A DNA stretch of 64,000 bases, taken from positions 1,827,551-1,891,550 of the forward strand of contig NZ_CP013126.1 in the NCBI RefSeq assembly GCF_001441165.1, read 5' to 3'. Positions 53,405-63,069 of the stretch are shown here, one piece after another. A program made the translations under genes and the position numbers. Numbering within the stretch: the stretch's first letter is position 1; each line of letters opens with the position of its first letter. This stretch comes from Acidipropionibacterium acidipropionici. GTDB lineage: Bacteria; Actinomycetota; Actinomycetes; Propionibacteriales; Propionibacteriaceae. A model generated the notes under the pieces. It made no database searches. It had not been told where the DNA came from and saw nothing but the letters and a program-made list of their open reading frames with translations.

Positions 53405-53426
53405 CGCGGGTGAACGACGGGTGAAC
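53405..53426 (-). promoter_or_regulatory. PHO box upstream of pstS
   Basis: Two adjacent 11-base units on the minus strand, GTTCACCCGTC and GTTCACCCGCG, the direct-repeat design bound by the actinobacterial phosphate regulator PhoP. The cognate PhoRP system is not in the window. Confidence 0.8.
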
Positions 53427-53470
53427 AGTCGGCGGCGAGTGCCGGACCGCTCCGAGCCTCGCAGAATCCC

Positions 53471-54379
53471 TCAGACCGAGGGCCGGTGCCACTCCTGGCG
53501 CACCGGGCGGCCCTTCTGATCGAGGTGGACGATGAGGCACTCCGCGGTGGACATCGGATGGTTGCCCGAGTGCACGACGTCGCCCATCGAGGGCAGCACA
53601 GGGCGGTGGCCGCAGATCGCCAGCGGAGAGCCGGGGTCGGCGAGGGCCTCGGCGACGAGCTTCTTCATGGCCCGCCTGGGCGCCTTGTGGTGGGCGGTGA
53701 AGGTCTCCTCGGTGATCTCCGGGCACTCGGCGATCTGCCGGCCCGAGGACTTCGCGAAGGGTTCCAGGGTCTGGATGCACCGCTTCGAGGGCGAACTCAC
53801 CAGACGGGTGACGCCGTAGGCCTCCAGCAGCCCGCGCAGGGCCTTCGCCTGCCGGTGCCCCCGCCTGTCCAGGGGCCGTTTCGCGTCATCGGCGTGGCCG
53901 TCTCGTGAGCCCCACTCCTTCCGGCTGACCGCTTTGGCGTGGCGCACCATGAGGATGGTCACCGTCGGGGGAATCGTCAGGGCCTCCTCGAGGACCTGGA
54001 CGTCGGTCGGGTAGCTCAGCCGGCGTCGGGCCTCGTCGACGTCGAGCCACAGCACCTCGTCGACCTCGTCGTGGTCGATCTCGCCGACGTTCTCGGCGCA
54101 GACCGTGCCCAGCCACCACTGGACGAGCTTGCTGCCCTTCCGAGGCACGTCGTACTCGATGGGTTGCAGGCTGGCCGACAGCCGCACCTTGACCCCGGTC
54201 TCCTCGAGGACCTCCCTGACGGCGGCCACCGGGGAGTCCTCGCCGCTCTCCTGATGGCCCTTGGGCAGACTGATGTCGTCGTATCGGGGGCGGTGGACGG
54301 CCAGCACCCGGGGGCCGTCGTCCGTCGGGCGCAGCACGACCGCGCCGGCCGCCATGATCGGGCCTCTGCGTCCGCCCAT
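53471..54379 (-). CDS. NUDIX hydrolase fused to histidine phosphatase (MutT1-like)
   Basis: 302 residues from the ATG at 54379 with GGGGAG upstream; the longer frame is probably not translated. NUDIX box GHQESGEDSPVAAVREVLEETG in the first half, then a histidine phosphatase domain opening LMVRHAKAV, with SPSKRCIQT and CGHRPVLPS. The same fusion (Rv2985, MutT1) sits beside polyphosphate kinase in M. tuberculosis and hydrolyses oxidised nucleotides and dinucleoside polyphosphates. Confidence 0.9.
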   Translation of the reverse strand: MGGRRGPIMAAGAVVLRPTDDGPRVLAVHRPRYDDISLPKGHQESGEDSPVAAVREVLEETGVKVRLSASLQPIEYDVPRKGSKLVQWWLGTVCAENVGEIDHDEVDEVLWLDVDEARRRLSYPTDVQVLEEALTIPPTVTILMVRHAKAVSRKEWGSRDGHADDAKRPLDRRGHRQAKALRGLLEAYGVTRLVSSPSKRCIQTLEPFAKSSGRQIAECPEITEETFTAHHKAPRRAMKKLVAEALADPGSPLAICGHRPVLPSMGDVVHSGNHPMSTAECLIVHLDQKGRPVRQEWHRPSV

Positions 54380-54500
54380 CAGCGCTCCCCGCACAGGACT
54401 GCGCCGGGCGGCATGGCGCTGAACATCGCGCTGTCGGACGCCACGGTGCTCAATGTCATGATGCTCGGGTTCCCGGTCGCCCGGATCAGGATCAGAGGCC

Positions 54501-56621
54501 TCACTTGCGGCGCTCCCGGGTGCGGGCGATGAGAGCCTCCTGGAGGTCCACGAGGATGCCGCCCTCGTCATCGCGGGAGACCTGCTCCCAGCTGCGGTCA
54601 TGGAGCTGCCAGGAGATGGTGCGCGGATCGAAGGCCATCGCGAAGAGCCCCTCGATCTCGGCGATGTGATCCTTGTTGGTGAGGCTCACCAGCACCTCGA
54701 CGCGGCGGTCCAGATTGCGGTGCATGAGATCGGCCGAGCCGATCGCCACGCTCGGATTGCCGCCGTTGGCGAACCAGAACACCCGCGAGTGCTCCAGGAA
54801 CCGCCCCAGGATCGAGCGCACCCGGATGTTCTCGGACAGGCCCGGTACCCCCGGTCTGATCGAGCAGATGCCTCGCACCCACAGGTCCACCGGCACACCG
54901 GCCAGCGAGGCCCGGTAGAGGGCGTCGATGACCCGCTCGTCGACGATCGAGTTCACCTTGATCTTCACCCCGGCGGGGCGTCCGGCCCTCTTGTGCTCGA
55001 TCTCGTTCCCAATGGCGGCGATGATGCCGGTGCGGATCCCCTCGGGGGCCACCAGCAGGCGTCGATAGCGCTTCTCGGCGGTCATCCCGGACAGGTGGTT
55101 GAAGAGTCGGGCGACGTCGTCGGTGATGATCGGGTTGCAGGTGAGCAGGCCCAGGTCCTCATACTGGCGGGCCGTCTTCGGGTTGTAGTTGCCGGTCCCA
55201 ATGTGGGCGTAGCGGCGCAGCCCCTCGCCCTCGTCGCGGATCACCAGGGACAGCTTGCAGTGGGTCTTGAGGCCCACCATCCCGTAGACGACGTGCACCC
55301 CCGCCTGCTCGAGGACCCGCGCCCAGGCGATATTGGCCTGTTCGTCGAAACGGGCCTTGATCTCGACGACGGCGAGCACCTGCTTGCCGGCCTGCGCGGC
55401 GTCGACCAGGGCGTCGACGATGGGGGAGTCCCCGGAGGTGCGGTACAGCGTCTGCTTGATCGCCAGCACCTTCGGATCGGCCGCAGCCTGCTCGACGAAG
55501 CGCTGGACGCTGGTGGCGAAGGAATCGTAGGGGTGGTGCACCAGCACGTCGCGACGGCGGATCGCCTTGAACATGTTCGCCGGACGGGCGGTCTCCACCT
55601 CGGCCAGGTGGGGGTGGGTGATCGGCAGGAAGTTCGGATACTTCAGGTCGTCGCGATCCACCTTGGCCAGGGAGAACAGACCGGTGAGGTCCAGCGGGGC
55701 GGGAAGCCGGAAGACCTCGGACTCACTGACCCCGAGCTCGCGGGTGAGCAGCTCCAGCATGTCGTCCTGGATGTCGCTCTGCACCTCCAGCCGGACCGGC
55801 GGGCGGCCGACCTCGCGGCGCAGCAGCTCCTTCTCGAGGGAGAACAGGAGATTCTCGGCGTCGTCCTCCTCCACCTCGACGTCCTCATTGCGGGTGACGC
55901 GGAAGGTGGTGTGCTGCAGGACGTGCATCCCGGTAAAGAGCTGATCGAGGTGGCGGCTGATGATCTCCTCCAGAGGCACGAACCGGCCGTGTCCCAGATG
56001 GAAGAAGCGGGGCAGCACCGAGGGCACCTTGACGCGGGCGAACTGGTCGGCTCCTGTGACCGGGTTGCGCAGCATCACCGCCAGGTTGATCGACAGGCCG
56101 CGGATGTAGGGGAAGGGGTGCGAGGGGTCGACGGCCAGCGGGGTGAGCACCGGGAAGACGCGCTCGGAGAAGAGGGTGCGCATCCGGTCCTTCTCCTCGT
56201 CGTCCAGCTCGGACCAGGCGAGGATGTGGATGCCCTCCTCGGCCAGCTGGGGACGGACGACGTCGGCGAAGACCTTCGACTGGTGGGCCACCAGCTGGTG
56301 GGTGCGGTCGAGGATGGCCTCGTGGAGGTCCCGCGGCATCTGGCCGGTGACCGTGGGCACCGCCACGCCGGCGGCGATGCGGCGTTTGAGGCCGGCCACC
56401 CGCACCATGAAGAACTCGTCGAGGTTGCTGGAGAAGATCGCCAGGAAGTTCGCCCGCTCCAGCAGCGGGATCCGCTCCGTGTCCCGGGCCAGGTCCAGAA
56501 CCCGGTTGTTGAACGCCAACCAGGACAGTTCGCGGTCGGAGTAGCGATCGGCCGGGAGTTCGGCCACCGCGTTCTCGGCGACCGGCGAGGGCCCTTGGAC
56601 TGACGTCGACTTCTTCTCCAT
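54501..56621 (-). CDS. ppk: Polyphosphate kinase 1
   Basis: 706 residues from the ATG at 56621 with GAGGAG upstream. Reversible polyphosphate synthesis from ATP via a phosphohistidine. Four-domain layout: [19 protein letters not shown] at the start, [30 protein letters not shown] with the catalytic histidine, and [12 protein letters not shown]. It follows glnR and precedes the MutT1-like gene. Confidence 0.97.
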   Translation of the reverse strand: MEKKSTSVQGPSPVAENAVAELPADRYSDRELSWLAFNNRVLDLARDTERIPLLERANFLAIFSSNLDEFFMVRVAGLKRRIAAGVAVPTVTGQMPRDLHEAILDRTHQLVAHQSKVFADVVRPQLAEEGIHILAWSELDDEEKDRMRTLFSERVFPVLTPLAVDPSHPFPYIRGLSINLAVMLRNPVTGADQFARVKVPSVLPRFFHLGHGRFVPLEEIISRHLDQLFTGMHVLQHTTFRVTRNEDVEVEEDDAENLLFSLEKELLRREVGRPPVRLEVQSDIQDDMLELLTRELGVSESEVFRLPAPLDLTGLFSLAKVDRDDLKYPNFLPITHPHLAEVETARPANMFKAIRRRDVLVHHPYDSFATSVQRFVEQAAADPKVLAIKQTLYRTSGDSPIVDALVDAAQAGKQVLAVVEIKARFDEQANIAWARVLEQAGVHVVYGMVGLKTHCKLSLVIRDEGEGLRRYAHIGTGNYNPKTARQYEDLGLLTCNPIITDDVARLFNHLSGMTAEKRYRRLLVAPEGIRTGIIAAIGNEIEHKRAGRPAGVKIKVNSIVDERVIDALYRASLAGVPVDLWVRGICSIRPGVPGLSENIRVRSILGRFLEHSRVFWFANGGNPSVAIGSADLMHRNLDRRVEVLVSLTNKDHIAEIEGLFAMAFDPRTISWQLHDRSWEQVSRDDEGGILVDLQEALIARTRERRK

Positions 56622-56739
56622 CTGGCTGCTCCTCAACATGGTGAATGGGAGAGACGTGCCGCTGCAGATGCCGCGCGCGGCGCCGGCCGCCCTCGGCGAC
56701 GGCACCAATCTAGCCGACTCGACCGTTGTCGGAGGCCGG

Positions 56740-57384
56740 TCAGCGCTGTGCCTGGAAGCGGTAGCCCACGGAGCGGACCGTCTGGATATGGCCGTCGTAC
56801 TCGGGGCCGATCTTGGCACGCAGGCGTCTGATGTGGACGTCGACGGTGCGGGTGCCGCCGTAGTAGTCGTAGCCCCACACCTCCGACAGCAGGACGTCGC
56901 GGGTGAGCACCCGACCCGGGTGGGCGACCAGGAACTTCAACAGCTCGAACTCTGTGTAGGTGAGATCCAGGGGCTGACCGGCGACAGTGGCTGTGTAGGC
57001 CTCCTCGTCGACTGTGAAGGGACCGGCCACCAGCTCCCGGGACTCCTGGCCCGACGTCACGAAACGCAGTCTCGCGTCGGCCTCCAGAGGAGTAGCGGTA
57101 TCGGTGAGGAAGTCGTCGGCCCCCCAGTCCCTGGTCACCACTGACAGGGTGGCCGCGGAGGCGAGCAGCACCACCGGGGCGTTGGAGGTCTGTGAGGAGA
57201 CCTGAAGACAGATCTCCTTCGCTCTGGCGGGCTCGACCCTGCAGTCCACCAGCACCACATCCGTCACGTCGAGATGGTCGATGCAGTCGGCCACCTCGGT
57301 GTATCGGTCCGTGGTGTGGGGCAGGAGCTCGAGGGCCTCGGGCAGTGGCTGGCCCGCGGGCCCGACAAGAGCCAGTCTCGACAC
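56740..57384 (-). CDS. glnR: OmpR-family orphan response regulator, GlnR-type
   Basis: 214 residues from the GTG at 57384, with GAGGAGG six bases upstream. N-terminal receiver-like domain with a reduced acidic pocket (VVLVDCRVE) and [25 protein letters not shown], close to streptomycete GlnR. The C-terminal winged helix has [22 protein letters not shown] and [18 protein letters not shown]. Controls nitrogen assimilation in relatives; no kinase is adjacent. Its place beside pst and ppk recalls Rv0818 near phoT. Confidence 0.85.
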   Translation of the reverse strand: MSRLALVGPAGQPLPEALELLPHTTDRYTEVADCIDHLDVTDVVLVDCRVEPARAKEICLQVSSQTSNAPVVLLASAATLSVVTRDWGADDFLTDTATPLEADARLRFVTSGQESRELVAGPFTVDEEAYTATVAGQPLDLTYTEFELLKFLVAHPGRVLTRDVLLSEVWGYDYYGGTRTVDVHIRRLRAKIGPEYDGHIQTVRSVGYRFQAQR

Positions 57385-57603
57385 GGTGTGCCTCCTCATC
57401 CGGACGGGACCGGGTGACCCGGTGGCCGTACGGATTCAATCGGCCGGGCCCGTCACTTCTGATCCCAATTATGGCGATCTCTGTCACGGACCGATGCGGC
57501 GGGCCGTATCGCGGCGTGTGGAAGAGCCGATTCCGGTGCGCTGAGCAGCCGGGGATTTCCCGCCGGGGATGTTCCCGGGTGGCGGTCCCGGTAGACTCGC
57601 GGG

Positions 57604-58557
57604 GTGCCCATTGACCTTCCAGACGAGTGGTTCCGGCCCTCGCCATCCGAGGAGGACGGGGCCTGGGATCAGGACCGAGTCGCCGATCAGGCCCACCCGG
57701 ATTCGCAAGCAGGGCCGGATGACGGGTCCCCGTCGCCCTCATCGCCGAGCGCAGCCGAGCGCAGCCAGGAGAAGACCGACGCCTCCTCACGCACGCTGGA
57801 ACCGGAGAGCACCGGACGGATCAGCCTCAGCGGGTTCGACGACGAGGGGCCCAGCGTCGTGGTCGGGCACGCCCCGGGGTTCCGATCCCGGCGTCACGAG
57901 TCCGCCGGGAGAGGGCCGCGCTGGCCACTGCTGATCCTGGGCATCGCCCTGGCGCTGGTGATCGGCCTCATCCTGGGATCGCTGGCGCGCAATGCCCGCG
58001 ACTCGCAGTCCCACGTCAGCCCCGTGGGCGACAACCTGGCGGCACCCCGGATCACCGCCGCTCAGCCCTGGAGCGGATCGACGAAGGTGATCCATGGTGT
58101 CCGGGCCGACGCCTCCTGCGTGGCGGCGCCGGCCCTCGACGAGAGCGGGCGTCAGGTCCAGTACCCGGCGGTCAACGCCGTCGACGGCAACCCCGGCACC
58201 GCGTGGCGCTGCGACGGCGAGGGGATCAGCCAGCGGTTGATCTTCCAGGTGCCGGCCGGTACGCGTCTGGTCGGGGTGGGCGTCATCAACGGGTATGCGA
58301 AACGGTCGGGCGACAGGGACCTGTACGCCGAGTACCGCCGGGTGCTGAAGGTGAGGTGGACCCTGCCGGACGGCAGCTGGTTCACCCAGGACCTCACCGA
58401 CGGCAACAGGTCGATCCAGGCGCTGAAGATCAGTCCGCACGGCGTCCGGGGGCCCGTCACCATGACCATTCTGGGCTCCAGTGCCCCGGGAATGCCGGAT
58501 GAGGGCAGCCGGGACGCGATCCTGCTCTCTGAGGTCCAGCTCTACACGAGTTCGTGA
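57604..58557 (+). CDS. Membrane protein with external discoidin-like (NADase-type glycan-binding) domain
   Basis: 317 residues, GTG start seven bases after a TAGACT box, so probably leaderless. A disordered Ser/Pro/Glu-rich cytoplasmic region (1-100), one helix (about 106-126, PLLILGIALALVIGLILGSL), then a beta-sandwich domain. This has YPAVNAVDGNPGTAWRCDG and ending ILLSEVQLY, the pattern of F5/8-type C folds. Ligand unknown. Divergent from glnR across a 219-base gap. Confidence 0.72.
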   Translation: MPIDLPDEWFRPSPSEEDGAWDQDRVADQAHPDSQAGPDDGSPSPSSPSAAERSQEKTDASSRTLEPESTGRISLSGFDDEGPSVVVGHAPGFRSRRHESAGRGPRWPLLILGIALALVIGLILGSLARNARDSQSHVSPVGDNLAAPRITAAQPWSGSTKVIHGVRADASCVAAPALDESGRQVQYPAVNAVDGNPGTAWRCDGEGISQRLIFQVPAGTRLVGVGVINGYAKRSGDRDLYAEYRRVLKVRWTLPDGSWFTQDLTDGNRSIQALKISPHGVRGPVTMTILGSSAPGMPDEGSRDAILLSEVQLYTSS

Positions 58558-58562
58558 GACGG

Positions 58563-58576
58563 GGGAGGCGACTCCC
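58563..58576. terminator. Hairpin GGGAG-GCGA-CTCCC after the discoidin-like gene
   Basis: Member of the tetraloop hairpin family, starting a few bases after the stop codon, followed by a second G-rich stretch (58586-58592). Probable terminator. Confidence 0.5.
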
Positions 58577-58651
58577 TTCTTGAGAGGGGGGAGTCGTTCC
58601 CGCTCTGCTCGCCGGGATCTGGTTTCCTTCTGGCGTCCTGTGTAGTTGCTA

Positions 58652-58715
58652 TGCGTCTCTTCCTCCTGCGTTGGCCCTCTTGCAGAGGGGCCAACGCAGA
58701 GTTACGGGCGAAACG
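58652..58715. repeat. GTTGGCC hairpin element, copy 2
   Basis: TGCGTCTC, a stem formed by TGCGTTGGCC (58667-58676) and GGCCAACGCA (58689-58698) with the CTCTTGCAGAGG centre, and GAGTTACGGGCGAAA, the same order as at 12060-12125. Confidence 0.75.
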
Positions 58716-58792
58716 TGGACGTACAGCGGATTCGCAGGCGGGAACCCTGGGGAGGGAAACGGGGGAGGGGAACGGCGGATAGGCTGACCCGG

Positions 58793-59278
58793 GTGAGTGC
58801 CGATCCGCGGGTTGAGGAGTTCTGGGACCGCTGCCGGGAGGCCTGCCCCGGGCTCCCGGAGGAACGACCCGGCGCATGGGCGTTCGGCGCCACTCCCGAT
58901 CAGGCCGACGAGCTGCTCGAACTCGTGCTCGACGGCACGAAGACCGGAACCGCCTCATCCCTGTGGGACTTCGAGTACAGCGGCGATCCGCTGCCGGTCG
59001 TCGGTGAGTACAGCATCATTCTCGACGCGCAGGCCGCGCCCCGGGCCCTCATCGAGACGACATCGGTCGACGTCGTCGCATTCGGCGAGGTGTCGGACGA
59101 GCATGCCCGCGCCGAGGGTGAGGGGGATCGCAGCCTCTCGGCGTGGCGCGAGATCCATGAATGGTACTGGCGCAACCACTCCGACAGTCCGCGAGGATTC
59201 GAACCCGACATGCCCGTCGTGTGCGAGCGGTTCCGGATGCGCTACCCCCGTCCATCCGGGGCGGACGGACGGGGGTAG
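58793..59278 (+). CDS. ASCH domain protein
   Basis: 161 residues from a GTG at 58793, eight bases after a TAGGCT -10 box (leaderless). ASCH-like marks: FGATPDQADELLELVLDGTKTGTASSLWDFEY, VGEYSIILD, TTSVDVVAFGEVSDEHARAEGEGDRSLSAWREIHEWYW. Thought to bind RNA or nucleotides; YhfF-like. The function is not known more precisely. Confidence 0.8.
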   Translation: MSADPRVEEFWDRCREACPGLPEERPGAWAFGATPDQADELLELVLDGTKTGTASSLWDFEYSGDPLPVVGEYSIILDAQAAPRALIETTSVDVVAFGEVSDEHARAEGEGDRSLSAWREIHEWYWRNHSDSPRGFEPDMPVVCERFRMRYPRPSGADGRG

Positions 59279-59308
59279 CGCCCCGGGGGAGACGCGGTGT
59301 CGCGGCTC

Positions 59309-60361
59309 TCAGACGTCGTATCCCGTCGTCGGGCCCTCGGTGTTCGGCTCCCAGCCCAGCGCCGGGGCCACATGCTCGGCGAAGTTCTGCAGGAGTCTCA
59401 GGTTGATCTCGGGGCCCAGCTGGGAGGGGATCGTCAGCATCAGGGTGTCGGCCGCCTGGACGGCCGCGTCGGCCTTGAGTTCGGCGATGAGCTGATCCGG
59501 ATTCCCGGCGTAGGTCTTGCCGAATGTCGACGTCAGACCGTCGATGATGCCGATCTGATCCTGGGCCTGGTCGCCCATCGGGGCGGCGAACCACAGATCC
59601 TCCTCCGACAGCACCGGGAAGACCGACCGGCTCACCGAGACCCGCGGGGTGCGGGCGTGGCCGGCATCCTTCCAGGCCTTCCGGTAGGCGGCGATCTGGC
59701 GGGCCTGAATATCGGCGAAGGCCTCACCGGTGGCCTCGGTGACCAGGGTTGAACTCATGAGGTTCACTCCCGCACGGGCCGCCCACTCGGCGGTCGAGGC
59801 AGTGCCCGAACCCCACCAGATGCGGTCAGCCAGGCCGGGGGAGTGGGGCTCGATGCGCAGCCTCTGGCCCGGGCCGAACTGGCTCGGGTCGGCGTCGACC
59901 ATCCGCTCACCGCGCACCGCGGACAGGAAGGTGTCGAACTTCTGGCGGGCGATATCGGATCCGCGGGGGTCCTGGGAGCCGGTGTAGCCGAAGGCCTCGT
60001 ATCCGCGGACGGCGGGCTCTGGCGATCCCCGGCTCACGCCCAGCGCGATCCGGTCCTCGGCGATGAGATCCAGCGCCCCGGCCTCCTCGGCCAGGTACAG
60101 CGGGTTCTCGTAGCGCATGTCGATGACGCCGGTGCCCACCTCGATGCGGCTGGTGGTCGCGGCGATGGCCGACAGCAGCGGCATCGGCGAGGCCGCCTGG
60201 CGGGCGAAGTGGTGCACCCGGAAGTAGGCCCCGTTGACGCCGATCTCGTCGGCGCCCTGTGCGATCTCGATGGCCTCGCGCAGCGCCCGGCCGGCGTCCG
60301 GGTCGTAGGGCCCGGTGCCCCGGCCGTAGTGGCCGAAGGAGAGGAATCCGAAACTCTTCAT
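59309..60361 (-). CDS. LLM-class flavin-dependent oxidoreductase
   Basis: 350 residues, GAGGGT before the ATG. Luciferase-like TIM barrel: VHHFARQAASPMPLLSAIAATTSRIEVGTGVIDMRYENPLYLAEEAGALDLIAEDRIALGVSRG and WWGSGTASTAEWAARAGVNLM fit the bacterial luciferase family. FMN or F420 cofactor and substrate cannot be assigned. Single gene between the ASCH and MFS genes. Confidence 0.88.
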   Translation of the reverse strand: MKSFGFLSFGHYGRGTGPYDPDAGRALREAIEIAQGADEIGVNGAYFRVHHFARQAASPMPLLSAIAATTSRIEVGTGVIDMRYENPLYLAEEAGALDLIAEDRIALGVSRGSPEPAVRGYEAFGYTGSQDPRGSDIARQKFDTFLSAVRGERMVDADPSQFGPGQRLRIEPHSPGLADRIWWGSGTASTAEWAARAGVNLMSSTLVTEATGEAFADIQARQIAAYRKAWKDAGHARTPRVSVSRSVFPVLSEEDLWFAAPMGDQAQDQIGIIDGLTSTFGKTYAGNPDQLIAELKADAAVQAADTLMLTIPSQLGPEINLRLLQNFAEHVAPALGWEPNTEGPTTGYDV

Positions 60362-60478
60362 ACCCTCAACAATCTCGTTGACGTGTCAATTATTCCCGGC
60401 CTCCGTCACTCTGGCGCGACGGCGCGTCTCACGACGCTCCGGAGGCCGTCGCAGCGGTCACGGCTCGTTCCGCAACGC

Positions 60479-61864
60479 TCAGGTGCCCTCGGCGGCGACG
60501 GACTGGTGCGTCCCCGCGTAGTGGGCCGACAGTCGCCGGTACTGGGGGGAGACGAAGGCCGTCGCCACGGCGACCAGCATCACCAGCCCCGCGATCAGGA
60601 ACATGAGGGCGATCCCGCGGGTGTCGCCGTGGCCCAGCAGCCACGCCAGCATGCCCCGTCCCGACCCGTGGCGCATCCACGGGATGATCGCGAACTCCGC
60701 GATCGGTGCCACGACGAAGGCGGACACCGGGGAGGCGGCGGTCTCCAGGCTCTGCGCGAATCCGAAGATGCGGCCCTGACGCTCATAGGGCACGACGCGT
60801 TGCAGGATCGTCTGCTCGGACGCCTCCGCCGCCGGGATCATGCACATGTAGACGAAGATGCCGACGGCGAACAGCAGCCAGGACTCCCGGATGGCGAAGA
60901 CGCCGCCGACCGCCGCGACCCCGACGTTCACCATGAGCAGCGTCCTCACCGGGTTCGATCCCAGGCCGGTCCTCGCGATGATCGCACCCCCGACGATGAA
61001 TCCGACGCTCGTGACCCCCATGACGATGCCCCACGCCTGAGCGCTCATCAGCTCAAGCCCGTAGGGATCCATGAGGGCCATGTAGACCCCGCCCACCAGG
61101 TTGTTGAAGCAGGTGAAGAGGATCAGTGCAAACAGCCCGGGCACAGATCGGATGGCCGCTATCGAGCCGGCCAGATCCACCCGGTCGTGCAGCGTCAGTG
61201 CATGCGCCGGAGCCGATGCCGTTCCCTCGGGGGACGGGCCGTCCCGCACGGAGGTCACCTGCCCGGACGTCACGATCCGGCTCTCGGGGATGGAGACAGT
61301 CACCAGATGGGCGAACGCGATTCCGGTCGCCACCAGGGCGATCAGTAGGGTCGGGCCCATTCCGAGGAACCCGATGGACAGACCCGAGAACACGGAGGTC
61401 ACCATGAATGCGATGCCCTGCACCATTCCCACCAGACCGTTGGCCCTGTCCCGTCGGCCGTCGGGGACCAGCAGTGTGACCGTGGTGGACAGCGCGATGT
61501 TTCGCATGTTCTCCACCACGCTGCCCGCGAGGATCACGATGATGAATGCCCAGAAGGCGGGTGAGGAGAGGGTCACGAAGGCGTCATGGGGAACGGTGAC
61601 CCACATGATGCCGGCCAGCAGATACATGCTGAACGTGGTGACCTGCGCGATGACCATGACGGTCTTCTTGCGGTTGTGGTCCACGATCACCCCGAAGACC
61701 AGGGAGCACAGCGCCACCAGGGCCATGTAGCCGCCACCGACGATGCCGGTGGCCAGCACCGACCGGGTCTCCAGGTAGATCCAGAAGGTGAGCGCGAACC
61801 AGAGGAAACTGGTGGTGACGTTGGCGAGCAGGGTGTTGACGAGAACGTGGTGGAAGCTCTTCAT
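60479..61864 (-). CDS. MFS transporter
   Basis: 461 residues, GAGGAG before the ATG. Twelve predicted helices; loop 2-3 motif GVIVDHNRKKTVMV replaces the usual GxLaDRxGRK. A cytoplasmic loop of about 40 residues joins the halves. Resembles the MFS_3/multidrug exporter group. Cargo unknown. Confidence 0.85.
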   Translation of the reverse strand: MKSFHHVLVNTLLANVTTSFLWFALTFWIYLETRSVLATGIVGGGYMALVALCSLVFGVIVDHNRKKTVMVIAQVTTFSMYLLAGIMWVTVPHDAFVTLSSPAFWAFIIVILAGSVVENMRNIALSTTVTLLVPDGRRDRANGLVGMVQGIAFMVTSVFSGLSIGFLGMGPTLLIALVATGIAFAHLVTVSIPESRIVTSGQVTSVRDGPSPEGTASAPAHALTLHDRVDLAGSIAAIRSVPGLFALILFTCFNNLVGGVYMALMDPYGLELMSAQAWGIVMGVTSVGFIVGGAIIARTGLGSNPVRTLLMVNVGVAAVGGVFAIRESWLLFAVGIFVYMCMIPAAEASEQTILQRVVPYERQGRIFGFAQSLETAASPVSAFVVAPIAEFAIIPWMRHGSGRGMLAWLLGHGDTRGIALMFLIAGLVMLVAVATAFVSPQYRRLSAHYAGTHQSVAAEGT

Positions 61865-61947
61865 GAGAACTCCTCGGCTGGTCCGGTGGATATCGGATCG
61901 AACTGACTGATCACACTATGCACGACGGGTCCGACAGTTCTGTCGAC

Positions 61948-61965
61948 GGAGGAGGCGACTCCTCC
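61948..61965. terminator. Hairpin GGAGGAG-GCGA-CTCCTCC
   Basis: Perfect 7-bp stem with a GCGA tetraloop, followed by GCGCTCG and GCTCGCTG blocks. The stem differs from the GGGGGAG version by a compensated base pair. Between the ATPase pseudogene and the MFS gene; the other bases of 61865-62107 hold no recognisable gene. Confidence 0.55.
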
Positions 61966-62107
61966 GCGCTCGCCAGGGCTCGCTGCCTCCTCGACCTGTT
62001 CAGGTCTGCGGGTGTGGCCGGTTCCTCCGCGTCGCTGCGCAGCTCAGCAAGGTCTTCCAGGACGTGGGCAAGGTTTCGCCGAATCAGCCATCTCGGCGAC
62101 GTGCGAA

Positions 62108-62805
62108 TTATTCCCACAGCGCTGAGATCGGGGCACCGTAGAGGCGGTCGGCGTACCGGTAGCCATGGTCGGCGGTCCCGAGGACGATGCCGGCGACGAA
62201 TCGTTCACCCACGCGGTCGCGGATGTGGGCGAGCCCGGCGAACTGTCCGGCGGAGTACGAGGACGCTGCCTTCACCTCGATGGCGATGACGTCGCCCTCT
62301 CCTGTCTCCGCGACGAGCATGTAGAAGACGCTTTGACGAGTGCATTCGGGTTCTGAATGACGCTGTGCACGAGATCGTCCAAGCTGCCCCGCATCTCTCC
62401 CTGGCTGAGTCCGTAGAGTCGCACCCGCGCGGCCCGGCCTGCGAGGCTGTCCGCGGTTCCCCGAACTCGCAGCAGACTCGATGAACCGGTGAGGAGGAAC
62501 CGGCCGGGTCGCCTGTCGGCGTCGATCAATGCCTTGATGGCAAGCGTCAGTGCGGGCACGCGCTGGATCTCGTCGATGACGAGAGTGCCATCGCCGGCGG
62601 CCGCCACGAAACCTTCAGGATCGGAGATCGCCGCATCACGCGTCTCCTGACGATCGAGATTGAGCAGGACGGACCCATCTGGGGCGGCATGTGCTGCGAG
62701 CGTGCTCTTCCCGACCTGCCTTGCTCCCTCGAGGACGACAGAGGGAAAGTGGTTCAGGAGCTCGTTGATGTGCGACTCGATGTTCCGGCGGACATAGCTT
62801 GCCAT
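62108..62805 (-). pseudogene. AAA ATPase / DUF4143 protein, internally deleted and frameshifted
   Basis: The N-terminal part (62805 to about 62350) encodes an AAA core: Walker A LEGARQVGKST, Walker B LVIDEIQRVPAL and LTGSSSLL. The frame is lost near 62330. The last 70 codons, in another frame, encode the DUF4143 end with IAIEVKAASSYSAGQFAGL and ISALW. The region joining the two, normally about 180 residues, is absent. Such ATPases are often accessory genes. Confidence 0.8.
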
Positions 62806-62856
62806 GCTCTGATTCTAGGGGAGTTCGGGTCGTGAGTGGGGAGTCAGATCGGTGGA

Positions 62857-62966
62857 TCGCGGATTCAAACTCGTTGAATCGCGGAGTTGAACTCGTTGAT
62901 TCGCGGTCACAAACTCGTTGATTCGCGGTCACAAACTCGTGGGATCGCGGTCACAAACTCGTGGGA
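62857..62966. repeat. Five 22-bp tandem repeats
   Basis: Units of TCGCGGTCACAAACTCGTTGAT at 62857, 62879, 62901, 62923 and 62945; the first two differ at the centre, the last two end GTGGGA. Lies just outside the start of the ATPase pseudogene, in a 265-base gap before dtd. Exact 22-base periodicity puts each unit about two helical turns apart, so iteron-like protein binding is possible. Confidence 0.85.
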
Positions 62967-63069
62967 TCGCGGAGCCGAGATCGCAGATCGGCGGCCCGGT
63001 TCCGACGATGAAGTCGGATCAGAGCGGGCGTGCTGTCCGCCGGATTCGCGGCAGACCAGGCAGCGCCGG

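Noticed and set aside
59196-59215. T-loop-like GGATTCGAACC suggesting a tRNA
   Set aside because: It lies inside the ASCH coding sequence and no acceptor or anticodon stem surrounds it.
62857-62966. CRISPR array
   Set aside because: 22-bp units are contiguous without spacers.
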